From contig LWCA01000014.1 in NCBI GenBank assembly GCA_001642005.1, positions 23,421 to 87,420 on the forward strand: DNA of 64,000 nt. Reading direction: 5' to 3'. This DNA is from Intoshia linei (Eukaryota; Orthonectida; Rhopaluridae). A program made the position numbers and the translations under genes. Below the pieces are notes generated by a model. That model did not search any database. It saw only the letters and a list, made by a program, of their open reading frames with translations, and was not told the DNA's origin. Below are positions 37,196-50,600 of the stretch, one piece after another (position 1 is the first letter of the stretch; every line of letters starts with the position of its first letter).

Positions 37196-37811
37196 CAGCG
37201 GTTTTCAACCTTTTTCGGGCTATAGCCCAAAAAAGTTTAAAGTATCAATAAAAGTGTTAAAAAATAATAATCAACAAGTATATTTAAATTTTTACTAGTT
37301 AGTCTATTAACTGTTAGTGACTGCTTTGGCATTAGTGTTTGTTGCACAATGAATCGTGATCAATTTCTATTAGTTTATTCAATCTTAATCGCATTATTCC
37401 TCGGTTGTTCACATCCAATTTTGACCTCTTCTTACTAAAAATATCGACCACTGCTGAAAATCCAGTTTCTACAAGCCATGTTGTAGGAAAAGCAATAATG
37501 CTTATTTGAACATAATCAAACACAATTGGATTTGATTCTTGAATTTCCATAAATTCAAATACATCTTCCTTTTTTATTCGTCTTACTAATTTCAAATCTT
37601 CTTTTAAATCCAAGAGTTTTTCAGTTAGTTCAGACCTGGTTTCATCATCTGGTTTAAAGTTTTGAAGATCTGTAAACCATAATTCCAAATTTATATTTCA
37701 AATTCATTATGCATTTATAAATTTTGTTTTGGTTAGCAATTTTATAGCTTAATATACACCAAATTATTTTTAATGTTGAAAATTTTCTGTGGCCCACGTT
37801 GAGAACCCCTG
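37196..37811 (-). mobile_element. Internally deleted hAT (Charlie-like), perfect duplication
   Basis: Ends CAGCGGTTTTCAACC and the complement of GTTGAGAACCCCTG are flanked by CTTTAATG on both sides (37188-37195 and 37812-37819). The 616-bp element keeps only the 3' part of a transposase (37332-37688). It lies downstream of no gene and about 340 bp upstream of UTP15's start. Confidence 0.85.
37332..37688 (-). pseudogene. C-terminal fragment of a hAT transposase
   Basis: A 118-residue minus-strand frame has FPTTWLVETGFSAVVDIFSK and RLRLNKLIEIDHDSL. This is the hAT C-terminal dimerisation region (the YLCExGFS...KTKxRxRL...LRL type of ZBED5/SCAND3-like elements). The catalytic N-terminal two thirds are deleted, so it cannot make an active transposase. 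Confidence 0.8.
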
Positions 37812-37949
37812 CTTTAATGTACTAAGTTTTACTAAATTTCAAAAGCCAATAAATTTTACATTGTTTACATCAATAATTAATTATAGCATAGACTTTTGCG
37901 ATTTTATAATTTATTGATATTATCTATCCTCATTTAGATAATAGCTTGA

Positions 37950-38720
37950 CTATTATGTACTTAGCCTAAGTCTCAGAAACAGCACCTGACTATTTTTATA
38001 AATATTTCTATTACAGTTTTTCGAGAGTAATTTTATCGCAAATTTATAATAAATAAAATAAACAAATAAAATATATATAATCTGATAAAGATTGTAAATT
38101 CATCAACATTATGATAATTTTCAATTTCAAAATTTTATATCTTCATGGCCAAAGCCACAAATTACCATTTTATGTAAAAATTAAAAAAGTCCCAGAATTT
38201 TATACAATATAAATTCTGAGGTAGTTTTTAAAATCATAACCATTATCATAAATGGCAACCTCAAAAAAGTGTATTTTCACGATCAAAATTCCAGATTACC
38301 CTTTGTTAAAAAAATGAAAACAGACGCAGAATTTAAAAAAAATTACAGATGATACAATTATATCCAGTTAACACACAAAAATTTTTAATCTGACAAACTG
38401 ACGCCTTCACGGTAAAAAAACTAGTTTAGTATTAATTTTTTTATTTCGAAACTAAATTCACCGTTTTTAAAAATATAATAAGCGTAGCATTTAAAAATTA
38501 AATAAAGCTAAACATTTTTTCTATTTAGCATACTCAAAAAATTTAAACATCACAAAGTGTCACACTTAGGGTCAAAAAGCACCCTAGTATTTCTTTTTTT
38601 ATTTGGTAACTATTTTATAATACATATGTATAACAAAATATTTAAAACACGAAAAATTTTCAATAACAAATTGCCTTAAAATTATAAAAAAAGGACAAAA
38701 TAAATATTTTAGCAATGTTC
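37950..38720 (+). repeat. Dispersed AT-rich repeat R2
   Basis: Forward copy, recognised by ATTACAGTTTTTCGAGAG, TTTATCGCAAATTT, and the TAGCATTTAAAAATTAAA to GAATTTAAAAAAAATTACAG blocks. It lies in the 1.3-kb spacer before the TRIM gene; nothing else is visible there. Confidence 0.45.
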
Positions 38721-39086
38721 TGATGTACAGTCCACCGAAAAACAACAACCGGGTCCAAGTTAAAAGTCTCTCCTTTAAGACATTAAAATAACGGTCGAAA
38801 TGAAATACATTATGAACACGTGCCGAAATTTCGATTCATGTCGGCTCTAATGTATTTTATTACTTTACAAATTTTTAAAAATATGAAAATAAAGATAAAT
38901 TTGTTTATCATGAATATACAAGACAATATTGATTGATTAAAAAGCTATGATTAATATTATAAAAAATTATCTGCAGTAGTCTAAGAAAAGTTATTTTATT
39001 AATCTATAGATACATCAAAACATATCATTTCTATGTTTCATTATGTATAGTGATTTTGTTTTTCTATAAAATCATCATAAATATAA

Positions 39087-40859
39087 ATGGAAAACTTGAA
39101 ATGTAACGTTTGCTTAAAATTACCAAAGAATGGGCACATGTGTACAAAATGTAGCAAAATTTTTTGTAAAGCTTGTATTGGAGTTTAATATATATGATAT
39201 ATATTATAATAAACTATTTAGAAGTGGCTGGCACAATCTAGCACATGCTCAAGTTGTCAGTAAATATATCCTTGAATGTAATTTAAAAATATATCTAGAC
39301 AATTTGTTCAATGGAAAGATTTCATTAGAGTTAGATGGTTGGACGAGTTTAAAGAAAGTGACATACCAGATAAAGAAATATTGTAATTGACATAAATATA
39401 TATACAAAATTATTGTTATAATGAGTTGTCGTTTTAGATGTCCTTTGCATAACAAAATTTATGAATTCTTTTGTAATGCTTGTACAAATGTATATTGTTC
39501 TTATTGTATAATTGATGATGTAAATTAAAATTTGAATGTATAATAATGTGGTTTTCTTTAGCATAAATATCACAATGTGTCAAAATTGGAAGATAAAATT
39601 TTAGAAGTAAAAGAAAAACTAAAACCAATGCTTAATAGAGATAAGGAATTATTTAAACAAATTGCAAAATTTAAAAAAATATTTGTATTTTAAAAGAGAA
39701 GTGAATTTTAAATATATTTAGAACACAGATTTATCTACTGATACAGAGAAAATTAAAACATTTTTAAATAAAATTTTGCAAGAAATCGTTGATTATACCG
39801 TACTTCAATTGGAAAGGGTAAATCAAAAATCAACTGATATGAAAAAGTACACAGACATGTTGGAAATTATACATGGTGAAATTCAAGAAATCAGCGGACC
39901 AGCATTGATTAAGGCTGCTAGAAAATATTTCATTCATAAAGATACTAATAAAATACATGATAATTTAAAGTTTATAGACATTTCAAGTAATAAAAATAAT
40001 GTCAGGTAATATCATCATTAAATTTTACTACAATAATACTGTAGTTTTAATATAAACGTTGAGAAAGACTGTTTCACAAAATTATTAATGTTACACGATT
40101 TAATTGGATGCAGTGAAGGAAACGTGGCAATTCAGTTTAATTGCCCAGAATTTTCATGTCAATCAGGTGCTTTTAATTTTTAGTTAAATTTATTAGCCAA
40201 AAATATTTTTAAAATTACATTTCATTATGATAACATTATGTTTAGATCAATATGATTCACAGTCTGATTATAGTGAACGAGGTAATATTTAATTATAAAT
40301 TATTGTACCATCGGCCTCTATATTTCCATTAAAACGAATAACTTTTTATATTTATAACTGTTTTATATTTTCCAATTATGTGGTGATTTAAAAAAATATA
40401 ATTTAATTTTTGTATTAGGGGCCATTCTTGATAACTACTAAAAAGTAGGAATATAGTGGTGTGTAATTATTTAGATCCATATTGCATAATTTTCATCATT
40501 TATTTAGATAGTTGGAATAATGGTTCGACTACATCTTTAAGCAGCAGTAATTATACTTTAATTTATAATAATAGCTAATTGGTGGTGACTGCTAACAATA
40601 CTTAACTAATACTTGTTATACTTGTAATTTTGTCTTTTTCCTTAATTTTTTTCAGTGAAAGTAATCATCATTAAAAAATTAACTATTACTATGATATATG
40701 TCTATAATATTATTTTATTATGTAATATTTAATTTTCTAAACTTGCAAATAGATTCTGATAACGACTCCACGTGCCAAAGTAGAACACCCATTCAAATAC
40801 CAATGTTACTGTATACTAACAACCAAAACACAGATTATGAAGAAGAGGTTGAAGAATAA
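39087..40859 (+). CDS. TRIM37-like RBCC protein without MATH domain
   Basis: Probable E3 ubiquitin ligase of the RING/B-box/coiled-coil class. Exons: 39087-39182, 39222-39259, 39299-39382, 39438-39519, 39562-39684, 39722-40005, 40045-40166, 40246-40281, 40508-40546, 40753-40859. RING: LKCNVCLKLPKNGHMCTKCS, FCKACI, then across a short intron KWLAQSSTCSSC. A linker VQWKDFIRVRWLDEF resembles TRIM37's LRELVNCRWAEEV. B-box: CPLHNKIYEFFCNACTNVYC then CIIDDHKYH. The coiled coil runs from about residue 125 to 220. The tail is polar (DSQSDYSER, NNGSTTSLSS, EEEVEE) with no TRAF/MATH domain, unlike TRIM37, so substrate choice must differ. Confidence 0.78.
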
Positions 40860-41949
40860 AAAAAAATAATATTTATACTCATGTAAAATAAATTTTTGAA
40901 GCAATTATATTTATCATTTAAATACCGGAAATCAGTGCAGAACTTAACGTACCCGATACCCGAAGTAGGTCTCCACGAAATTTTTGTTAAATGATCTAAT
41001 TTATTAAATTTCTCCAAATTAAACATTCAAAAATTATAATCTTGAATATCATAACTATTTTGTGTTTTGCATTAAAAATTTTAAATCAAGAACCATAAAG
41101 AGGTGGCCAGGAGCTATAAGACAATACGGATTGTCTTTGAACATTTTTTATTTTTGGTAATCCTCGATTTATGAATTTGATGGACTAATAGTTTATTACC
41201 AAGTTTAATCATTGTTGATTCAACAGTGTTGAAATTGCATATGATATAATGAATCCAATTGATTTAACTTGATTAAAAGATATCTAGCTAAACCTTATCG
41301 TTAATTTTAATTATACGTCAAAATTCATCGTATTATGCCATTTTAATCATACTATTTATCATATCTACACCTTTTTACAATCACATTTGCAAAATCTCAG
41401 TTTTATTTTTAAATCGTTAATTAACATTGGGATTATTTTTTAATATTTATAGTATATCCTGTATTGTTATTTTAATTAACAAAGTAATTAAGTAGCTAAT
41501 TTAAGAAAAATAATTCCTCTTTGATAATCGGCGACATCAAGTAAATAATATTTTTTTTAATTATTTGTTGAAACCAATTGTTTCATTGATTATAATCAAT
41601 GAATATATTCAATGTCAGAACCAAATAATTTTAAATTGTAATATTAAATATTAGCTTTTTACCAGTTGTACCAAACATTATATTTTGTTTCGAACAGTTA
41701 GAACCTCCAATTCTAAAAATTATTAAATTTTCGAGCTTATTCGACCATAAAGTAAAATGTTTTATAGCTAATGGCCACTGTTCTTTGTCATTTGTTTTTT
41801 TAGTACGTTCGTTCTATATTATAAATACTATTTTAATTAATTATCATTGTAAATAAAGTTATTTGGGTCAATGATGTGTAAAACTTGTAAAATCGAAAAA
41901 ATCCTTATAACTTATAACTGAAATCAAAATGATAACATATACTTATATA

Positions 41950-42300
41950 TTATGCTACGCAATTTTTGTTTGTATGTGTGTGTTCCACTTTATTTAAATA
42001 ACTACCCGTTTTAGAATTTGATAAAGTCCTCATTTTAATTACAGTTTTTTGTAGGGGGGGTTTGCAAAATAAATTTCAACCTCCCAAACTCACATTTTAT
42101 AGGTAAAAAACCCCAATTGTCCCTTTTTTAAAAATGAAACAAGTTGGAAAATTTAAAAAAAGATATACGCTGATAAAGATTTTAAAATCATAAACCTTAT
42201 CATAAATTTAAATTTAAAAAAATTATATCTTTAGGGCCAAAACCACAAATTACCTTTTTTTTATGAAAACAAAGCTAGAATTTAAAAAAAATTACAGGTA
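41950..42300 (+). repeat. Dispersed AT-rich repeat R2
   Basis: Forward copy with TGCTACGCAATTTTTG at the left, ATTACAGTTTTTTGTAGG and a final GAATTTAAAAAAAATTACAG. Its left end mirrors the reverse copy at 910-1320. Confidence 0.5.
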
Positions 42301-42764
42301 AAATGCTAATTAGCATTTATTTTATGTATTAATACATACCAAAATGGTTTATACAAAATGTTGATTTGTGGTGATCCACAGAAATTTATAAATTGATTAA
42401 AACGTTTCGAATATTAAGTTAGATGGTACCATAATTATATTACATGCTTTAGCATTAAATTAGACGATGAAACTATTGAAATAGTCTAAGCATTAACTAT
42501 TAAATATTTATTAAACTGTTACTTAATATATATCATCACATTGAAAATGACAAAATAGGTTTTTATAATATATTTTTTCTGGAATTTATGTTGTTTATGA
42601 CAATTTTTAACATTTGACTGTTTTTAATTTATTTTTAATATTATACACACATTCTGTATAATAAATTAAAAAAATAAGATAACAATTGTTTTTAAAATTC
42701 TTTACGCAAATATTGACAAACAGAAAATTAATATAAAATACTTCACTTTAAAGTAAAAAGTAAT

Positions 42765-42944
42765 GTGATATGATGGTTCTATCTGAAATAAGTTTGGGAA
42801 CCACTCCTTTAAAGGATTGATAATGGTAAATAGTAGAATTTTTAAGTTGGATTTTCAACGTGAATTTATTTTTTAAGTATAATAAAAATGTGCCCTCGGC
42901 AGAGCTAGGTCCTTTTTGTACGTAGTACATAACAGTCAACCCAG
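42765..42944 (+). mobile_element. Helitron-like 3' terminus (copy 5)
   Basis: GTTTGGGAACCACTCC, CCTTTAAAGGATTG and GCCCTCGGCAGAGCTAGG blocks lead to the hairpin TTTGTAC-GTA-GTACATA and a worn CCAG|T end. This copy preserves about 180 bp of the shared 3' region. Confidence 0.65.
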
Positions 42945-43145
42945 TATATTTTAAAAAGCAAAAAATCTGTAGATTTTTTGAATAAAGACAGTTAATTTTT
43001 ATCCGTCCTGTATACGTTTAACTAAAATTATAAATTTATATTTTCATGTTAACAATATTGAACCAAAAAAATAAATTAACATAATGTACATATCAAAAAA
43101 TGTGTGTGTTACAATTATATGTCCTTCGTAAAATTTAATAAAAAA

Positions 43146-43217
43146 CTCCCCGGCCGGGATTTGAACCCGGGTCACTCGCGTGACAGGCGAGTATACTTAC
43201 CACTATACTACCGAGGA
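43146..43217 (-). tRNA. tRNA-Asp (GTC), second copy
   Basis: Identical over all 72 nt to the tRNA at 23079-23150: same acceptor stem, anticodon GTC and T arm, with a T run after the 3' end. Flanks differ apart from the terminator run, so this is not a recent large duplication. Confidence 0.96.
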
Positions 43218-43522
43218 TATGTGAATTTTATAAAATAAGTATATTATACTTAATCACATAAAAATGTATCAAATTTCTGTTGTTATTTTTCAAAACGTTA
43301 AATAACCCATTAGATTATTTCAGTAGATTAATTGCGTTCAATTAAATTAAAAGTAACATTATTTAATAATATACTTATCACCTAGAAACATACCATTTGT
43401 AGATTACAATGTAATTTAATTAATTATACTATCTTTACAATGTAAAGTTTACATGATTACAAATTGTGATTCACAATTTTATTCGTTATTTAAAATGTAT
43501 TTATAAATTAAGCTGATGTGTA

Positions 43523-43575
43523 CAGTGGAATCCGCTTATAAGAGACGTCCGGATATAAGGGACAAAAATGAAATT
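43523..43575. repeat. Pogo-type solo end
   Basis: TACAGTGGAATCCGCTTATA then GACGTCCGGATATAAGGGAC is a Tigger/pogo-like terminus with TA in front. No inverted partner was found to the right. Its first bases resemble the MITE at 1490-1811. The rest of the spacer to 44683 shows nothing. Confidence 0.4.
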
Positions 43576-44683
43576 AATATTTTACAGCCAAATAAATATT
43601 TTTATAAGTGTGCGTTTTTATGAAGAATTGTTATAGTAATATAGAATAGTTACATTAAAAATTGATATACAGTGGTGGTTAGGGTGTTTCACATAATGGA
43701 ATCTCTCTTAGCCTTAGTAAAAATGAGTCTAGTATTATAATTAAAAACATCATGTCAGCATTAAAATTTGCAAAAATTGTGGGGTTGAGTTGCGCACGAC
43801 GTTTAAAGTTTTCAACTTAATATTAATTTAAACATGTATATTATAGTTTATTTTGTATAATATTTTTATAATTTATAAATATTTTTTATATAGAATTTAA
43901 ATTTAACTCAATGTAAGTCTTAAATAATTAAAGTATAATGAGTAGTATTACATAACAAATACAAATATTTAATATCGGATAAAAAAATGAGTACATTTTG
44001 ATGATCGGATATGTAAAAATTGGTCAAATCAAGTAGTTGAGTAATTGGTTATATACGTCTAATGCGAAGGAAATGGAAGAATTTCAATTGATGTTCATCT
44101 AAATTAATTTATTCATTTCCAATTCATATAAAAATTAACCAATATGGCCAATAATAAAGATATAATAACAATATATTGTATATAATATTGATATAAAGAT
44201 AATAGCAATATGGAATCACAGTTTTAGTTTTGGTAAAGGGTCAATTTTGTCATGAATGAATATACTATTAATCAGAAAATGATATGTTTTAGCATAATAT
44301 GAATTTTAAAAACAAAAGTTTGAAAAACTAATAAAATAATTACTGGGCTGCATATAATCATTTGGAAAATGTTGACTGTAAAGCGGGACGATTAATAATA
44401 ATTATTAATTATAATTGGCCATAAAATAAATTTAGAACGTAATTAACAGATTTAAAAAATTTAATTGATAGATTCAAATCAATTAAAATATAACACTACG
44501 TAGGTAATCAAAATTAATTAAAATTAATTGAGTTTTTAAAGTGCAACGCTTTTTATATATTTTTCACTGAGTAAATTTTAGTCTATTAAGTTAGGAAAAT
44601 TAACTACATTTGAAACTTGTACATCAAGTGATACTAGGATATTATGTTTACATAAATGTACAAATAATACAATTCGAGATAAT

Positions 44684-47600
44684 ATGTCACATCGACTACT
44701 AAACTACATAGTGGTCTGTGAAATTGATTACGCGAATATTGATGGTTTAAACATCTTTTGATATATTTATTTTAATTTTAGTTATCAAAATTACTAGTGG
44801 TACTAAAGCTAAAGTCACTCAATCTATTCCTACAATTGAATGGAAAGATGTACCAAAAACTCCCAATATTTCATCTGTAATTATACCATATTATGTATAA
44901 AAAAATAAAACAGATGGCTAATCCTCTCGGTTGGAATATTACCAAAGAACCAATCAAGCCAAAATTTTTTACAACTACTTTGACTGATGCGGATGGTCGA
45001 CATTCTTATTTACCAACGTTAATATTTTCTCAACTATTGGAAAATGGCCTATATGGTCAATCAACAGTTTCAATCGCCACAGCTTGGGAATCTGTATCGA
45101 TTTTTAAAGTAATACGTATGCATTTATTATATAATTTTATTTTTAGTATTTACTTTGCAAAATTCATCAATCTCATGTATCTAAACACGAAAAGAGTTTA
45201 ACGCCAAACATAATTATTTCCAACTTATTTGAAACAATGTTCTTGTTTAATATGAGTATTTTATATAATTTTTTAATGGATTCGGAACATAATGGAATTT
45301 TATAACAAACTATTCATATAGTACAGTTTTTCTTAACTGATGCATTCAGTCGCACCATTAAAATAGTGATGTTTCAAAATCTGATCGGGTGAAAAAATGA
45401 TACATAAAAAATATAATAGTCAACAACATCTATTACCTAAACTCAGAGATAACCGATTGTTGGGTCCCCTATAAACGTATGAGTAATTTAACTATCTAAA
45501 TTTTTAAATCGAACTGCAAGCACATTTTATATAATGCTAATTTCACAAATTACCACAAATTCATTCGTTTTATAGTAAATAATTTTTAATGGCTTATTTT
45601 TGGAGTATTCGAGTAAGTTGATAACATTGAATTTTATCTTTTAAAATGTTTATTTCAAACGGTTTGTAATGGCATATAACTCTAACGCTCTTAGTGGACC
45701 TGGACTTGACAGATAAGATAAAAAGAAAAGATGCAGTGATACCAATTAAAAGACGTTGTATTATAATAATAATTATCTTATGAACCATTTTTCTAAATTT
45801 TGATTTTAATTAATTTTAAATATTCTATGATGAACCAAGTCAAGCAAACCGGACTGCATATTATAATTTTAATTTATACATTTAGACAAACGTCTTGTCG
45901 AAATCGACATCGGAAATAAAAATGTAATGATTATTGAACACAACAGACATTTAGACATTAGAAATAGCAACGGTTATATTCAAGTTCTCATTTCAAATAT
46001 AGGTTTGACATTCCGAAACTATTATTTTAGATGATCGAAAAGTGATCAATACGTATATATGCCATCTAACGCATTTAAGCGTATTCAATCAAATAAATGT
46101 CTAAAATGAGAATTTAGTGGAGTTATTGAAAAAAAATGATGTATCAATCGTTATTCGTCGAATAAAAATTGATTTAAAATTAGTACTTACTCTTCGAGAA
46201 TTTACTCTACTACAGAGCTTGTCAACCAGTGTACCATTAGAAAATCTTAAATATCAGATGTTTATATACATCCTTACTTATATAAAGTGAAATGGTTAAA
46301 AATTTATGTGTGTTTATTTGTTCCAGTTTATTTAGGAAAGTAGGGGGAGTCAAATATAAAAAATTTCATATTATGATAATTTTCAATATAAAAATCTTAT
46401 AACTTCATAAGCTTTTTTATAAATGTTTACCTCAAAAAAGGTAATTTTCATGGTCAAAAACCCAGTTTACCCTTTTATAAGAATGAAAACAGCCTTAGAA
46501 TTTAAAAAAATAAGATATGTACAATGTACATTGTACACGTTTTGGGAAAAACGGTATTAGAAATTGGGTTTTTTTAAATTTTACGACTGTTAATTTTTTA
46601 AATAAATGGTAAGACACAGAAATTCAATTTTATATAAGTAAAGGATATTTCAAAAGAATTGAAATAATTATAACTGGGCCAATAAAAAAATTTATTGATT
46701 GGATCCGTACGCGGGCTATTCACAATTTGATTGACTGATACTTTAAATTTAAAAAAGAACTAAATACATTATATTATTAGATCTTATTGGGAATTACGAT
46801 CAATTGCATTTTAATATAATATAATTGTTATCTGTAAAAATTTGATTTTGAGTAGATACATTAACATAAATGTCATTAATTTCATTGAAGAGATTTGGAA
46901 ACCCTAGGATTAAGTAAGTGGACACTGGTAGAGAAATACTTATTTATCACCTCGATTTTACAATACATTACAATATGACTTAAGTTGCCGAATGTTTTTA
47001 TTGTGAACCCAATTTGCAAATATATTCAATGGTCCTAGAAAATAATTATAATTAATGTTGCATTTTAATAAATTTTACATAATAAATAATACAAGTAATA
47101 TTATTTTACTTTACATGGTCCCAAATATTTCAAAATTTTTCATGACTCCACATTTTTTCTTAGACATAGAGGCCCATACCGTTCGCTTAGGGTCCTTGTC
47201 TATAATCATGAATATCAAATAAAGAATATTATGAAAGAAGAATAACATAAATTAACATATATTATATAATTATAAATATAAATATAGTAATAATAATATT
47301 TAATTATTACAAGAACGTATATTATTTAATATCAATTATAATTATCATTTAACATATTGTGATATTAATAATTTAGGAATTTTTAACACAGTCAAACTAT
47401 TTGCTGGATTAATTACCGATCATAGAATTATTATATTTTCTGATACAATGAATCGGCTATATGAAACTAGTAATTAAATTCATTATATAGGATTTTCAGT
47501 TATTTTTGGTATGTTTGCAACAATTTATTTTCCTATGAACATTATTTTGAAAATCATAAGTCGTGTTAATTTTTTTTGGAATGCCTGACTTTTAAAAGTT

Positions 47601-50600
47601 TAAATCATTAAATTATTAAATTATTTCTTTATTAAATTTTTTTAATATTATTTCTGTGAACGGTTGATTTATATCCAAAACTATATCAATCATATTATTA
47701 TTATAGATGATTTCACAGTTACACTTGCAATTAGTGATTGTGATTTCCCGGGAAAAATAAAAATTTTTTATTTACATATAATATAGAGGCATTAAAAATT
47801 TTAGAGACATTAATTAATTTTAGAAACAAACAGAAATTTAATTAATGAAATAACACGAATCTTAGATTGAAATTTAAAAATTTTAAACGTCTTTTAAACG
47901 CGTTCTACGTTTTGTAACGAAATTATAAGCACTAGAGAAATTTCTTTCATTTTGTGTTGACGTAGGTTGAACGGTCATAAGGGTTCCTTTAATTTTAACA
48001 ATTTTGATGATAGCGTTCCAGTTCGTAACAACTCATAATATTTTTCAAAATAATATTGGAAAAAGAGAATAATTCCCTTAAGCGTTAGTAATTTGTGGTT
48101 GGAATAAGAGGTTTTTAAAAAAAGTATTGAAAAAGGATATTTTTTATTTGTAGTTTGATGAAGTGGATTTTTTTCATAAGATTTCGTAAAATCGGTTTTT
48201 CTAATAGAATATCGGTGTAAGTCAATTTTTTCATGAGGGCTTGAAATGGTAGTTTTGATTAAATTTTATTAGTGGTGGGATTTTTTAAATGGTAAATTTT
48301 AAATATTATAATATAATCATATTTGCATAGTAATAACAAACATGTATCAAATACAGGTATCTCTCAATTTTTTTCGTGAAATCTCGGGAAATCGTAAAAA
48401 TCCCGGAAATTATTAAATATCCCGGGAATTTTGTCCTGATTTTTTTTCTCGGCTAAATCACTACTTGCAATACTATTATATAATATATGCATCTTTTTGA
48501 AACATTTTAAAGGAAAGAAATTCAAGGGTCTGTGTAAATTTCAAAAAAAATAAAATATTTTTATGTCACTTTCGATCAGTCCTATTAATAATTATTTCTT
48601 GAGAATCACTGTATAAATTCTGATTATTTCTGATGATATTAAATATGTATTAGATTTCTGAATCGGATCGTTTCTAGGTGATATATGTGATATGAGGTTG
48701 TATATGTAAGTACGAACGAAACGAAAAATTTTTGTCCGAAACACGATTAAAATTTTAAAAAAAATTAATTAATAATTTAAAGTAATTGTAATTAATTTTA
48801 AATTAACTTAAAATTAGTTAGTGATATACGTCAAACACGAAATATAAAAAATGTTTCAACACGATCCCAAGTTCGAGTTCTGATCGTGTTGCAGAACTCT
48901 AACACCTATAATATAGGTTTTATATATCTCAAATAAAAATGATTTAAAACTTTTTTAGGTTATGCATTGTATGACTTACTTTACCCTCTCAAATATTGGT
49001 AATTAATTAAAATTATTGACAACTATGTGAGTAAACTACTTTAACTTTTAATAATAATTGTCACATAATTTTGTCCATTTCCAACCCAATGGATCATTGA
49101 TTAGTTTGGCAATATAATAGGAAAAATTTGGAAGGTTGACGTAAATTGAAGCCAATTTTCAGTTGACGAATTATCCGGAAATCTACATTTTCAAGCCTAC
49201 TCAATGATTATTATAATAAACATTGAGAATATTCTTAAATTCAATATTTTTACTAAAATTTGCTAACCCTTAAGGAAAAAATCCTAGTTTTGCTAACCCT
49301 AAAAGGAAAACTCCACTTTTACAATCCCTTTATGTAAAATTCTGTTTAATACATAATTTTATTTATTTAGCAACATATTTGTACCAATTATACCACTACC
49401 ATTGTTAAATATTGTAAATGCTCCTTCACCTTTTATCATAGGCATTCATAACAAATATAAAACTGAAGTGATGGAAATCATTGCGGTACATTTAAAATAA
49501 TAACTACAAATCTTTAAACCGCTATCCACAAAATACAATCATATGTTAATTGTGTCCTATTTTAGGACTCCTAATTGACGAAATTATTTGGCTCAGAAAA
49601 ATTTTTAATAAAAATTGTAAATTTCTCAAAAATTTTAGTTTTTATAATAAAACCTGTTTGATAAGGGCCTTTCTACGGAAAAAAATATCGATATTGAAAG
49701 TTTATTATATTAATACATTACTTTATATTTTTAGTCCCAATGCATTTACATCGATGTAGATATTGGATCAATCACTTATAGCGACGATTGTAATATTCCT
49801 TCTTTAAGCCATCCATCTATCGCTGAATTAATTTTTATTCTAAAAAAGGTACTAAAATAAATAATGGCATAGATTGCTTCATAATTGATATTAATTAAAG
49901 GTGCTTATTCCGACATTACAATACATGGACAGCCCTTTTTCAAGAAAAAATGAAAAAATAATGGATATTTATGAAACGGTGGATGAATTAAGGATTAAAT
50001 AATGTATATTTTTAGGAAAATTTATTGAGAGCCACTTTTATTTTGTTTTTTGTTAAATTATTCAATGGATACAGAGAATTTTTGATTGTTTTAAAGATTT
50101 TTCCCAAATCAATCATTAAATTTTTAAAAGAACAGTACATTTACTGCAGGAAATTGGGAGAAGATGAATTTTTCAATAGTTTAATAAATTCCATGATGTT
50201 TGATGTATTTATTACGACATACGCGCAACCTTATCGTAAGAAGACAATTTTTGATGAGGTTATTTCCTATTTATAACAAATCTATAAATAAAAATTAATT
50301 AGATTTACCAAGATTTTGTCAGTGTAGGATTAAAACAAAACATAACTGTAGATTATGTTCGACATGTGGCGCTAATCTTACAGAAGCAAGTAATATTTCA
50401 ATAAAAGCGTTTAAATTGTTTAAATTTAGATATGTAAATATCCAGAGTATCTTATGTTTGAAAGGGTAAAGTTAGAACATAATTTAGAAAATTATTCCAA
50501 TTTTCCTCGCATTGAAACAAAAAGTATCGATAAACTTGTGAAGGATTATAACGAGTATTTTCTATAAAATTAAATACATTTTACATGTATATTTATTTAG

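Larger units (their letters stand above)
40860..43145. other. Intergenic, repeats only
   Basis: No supported gene. At 40943-40990 there is a decayed relative of the block at 7312-7362 (ACGTACCCGATACCC then CTCCACGAAATTTTTG). An R2 copy lies at about 41950-42300 and a Helitron end at 42765-42944. Confidence 0.5.

Noticed and set aside
39130-39390. Open frame with SLELDGWTSLKKV, looking like a hAT transposase DGWTS motif
   Set aside because: It overlaps three exons of the TRIM37-like gene in another frame. The spliced TRIM frame gives a complete RING, linker and B-box, so the resemblance is chance.
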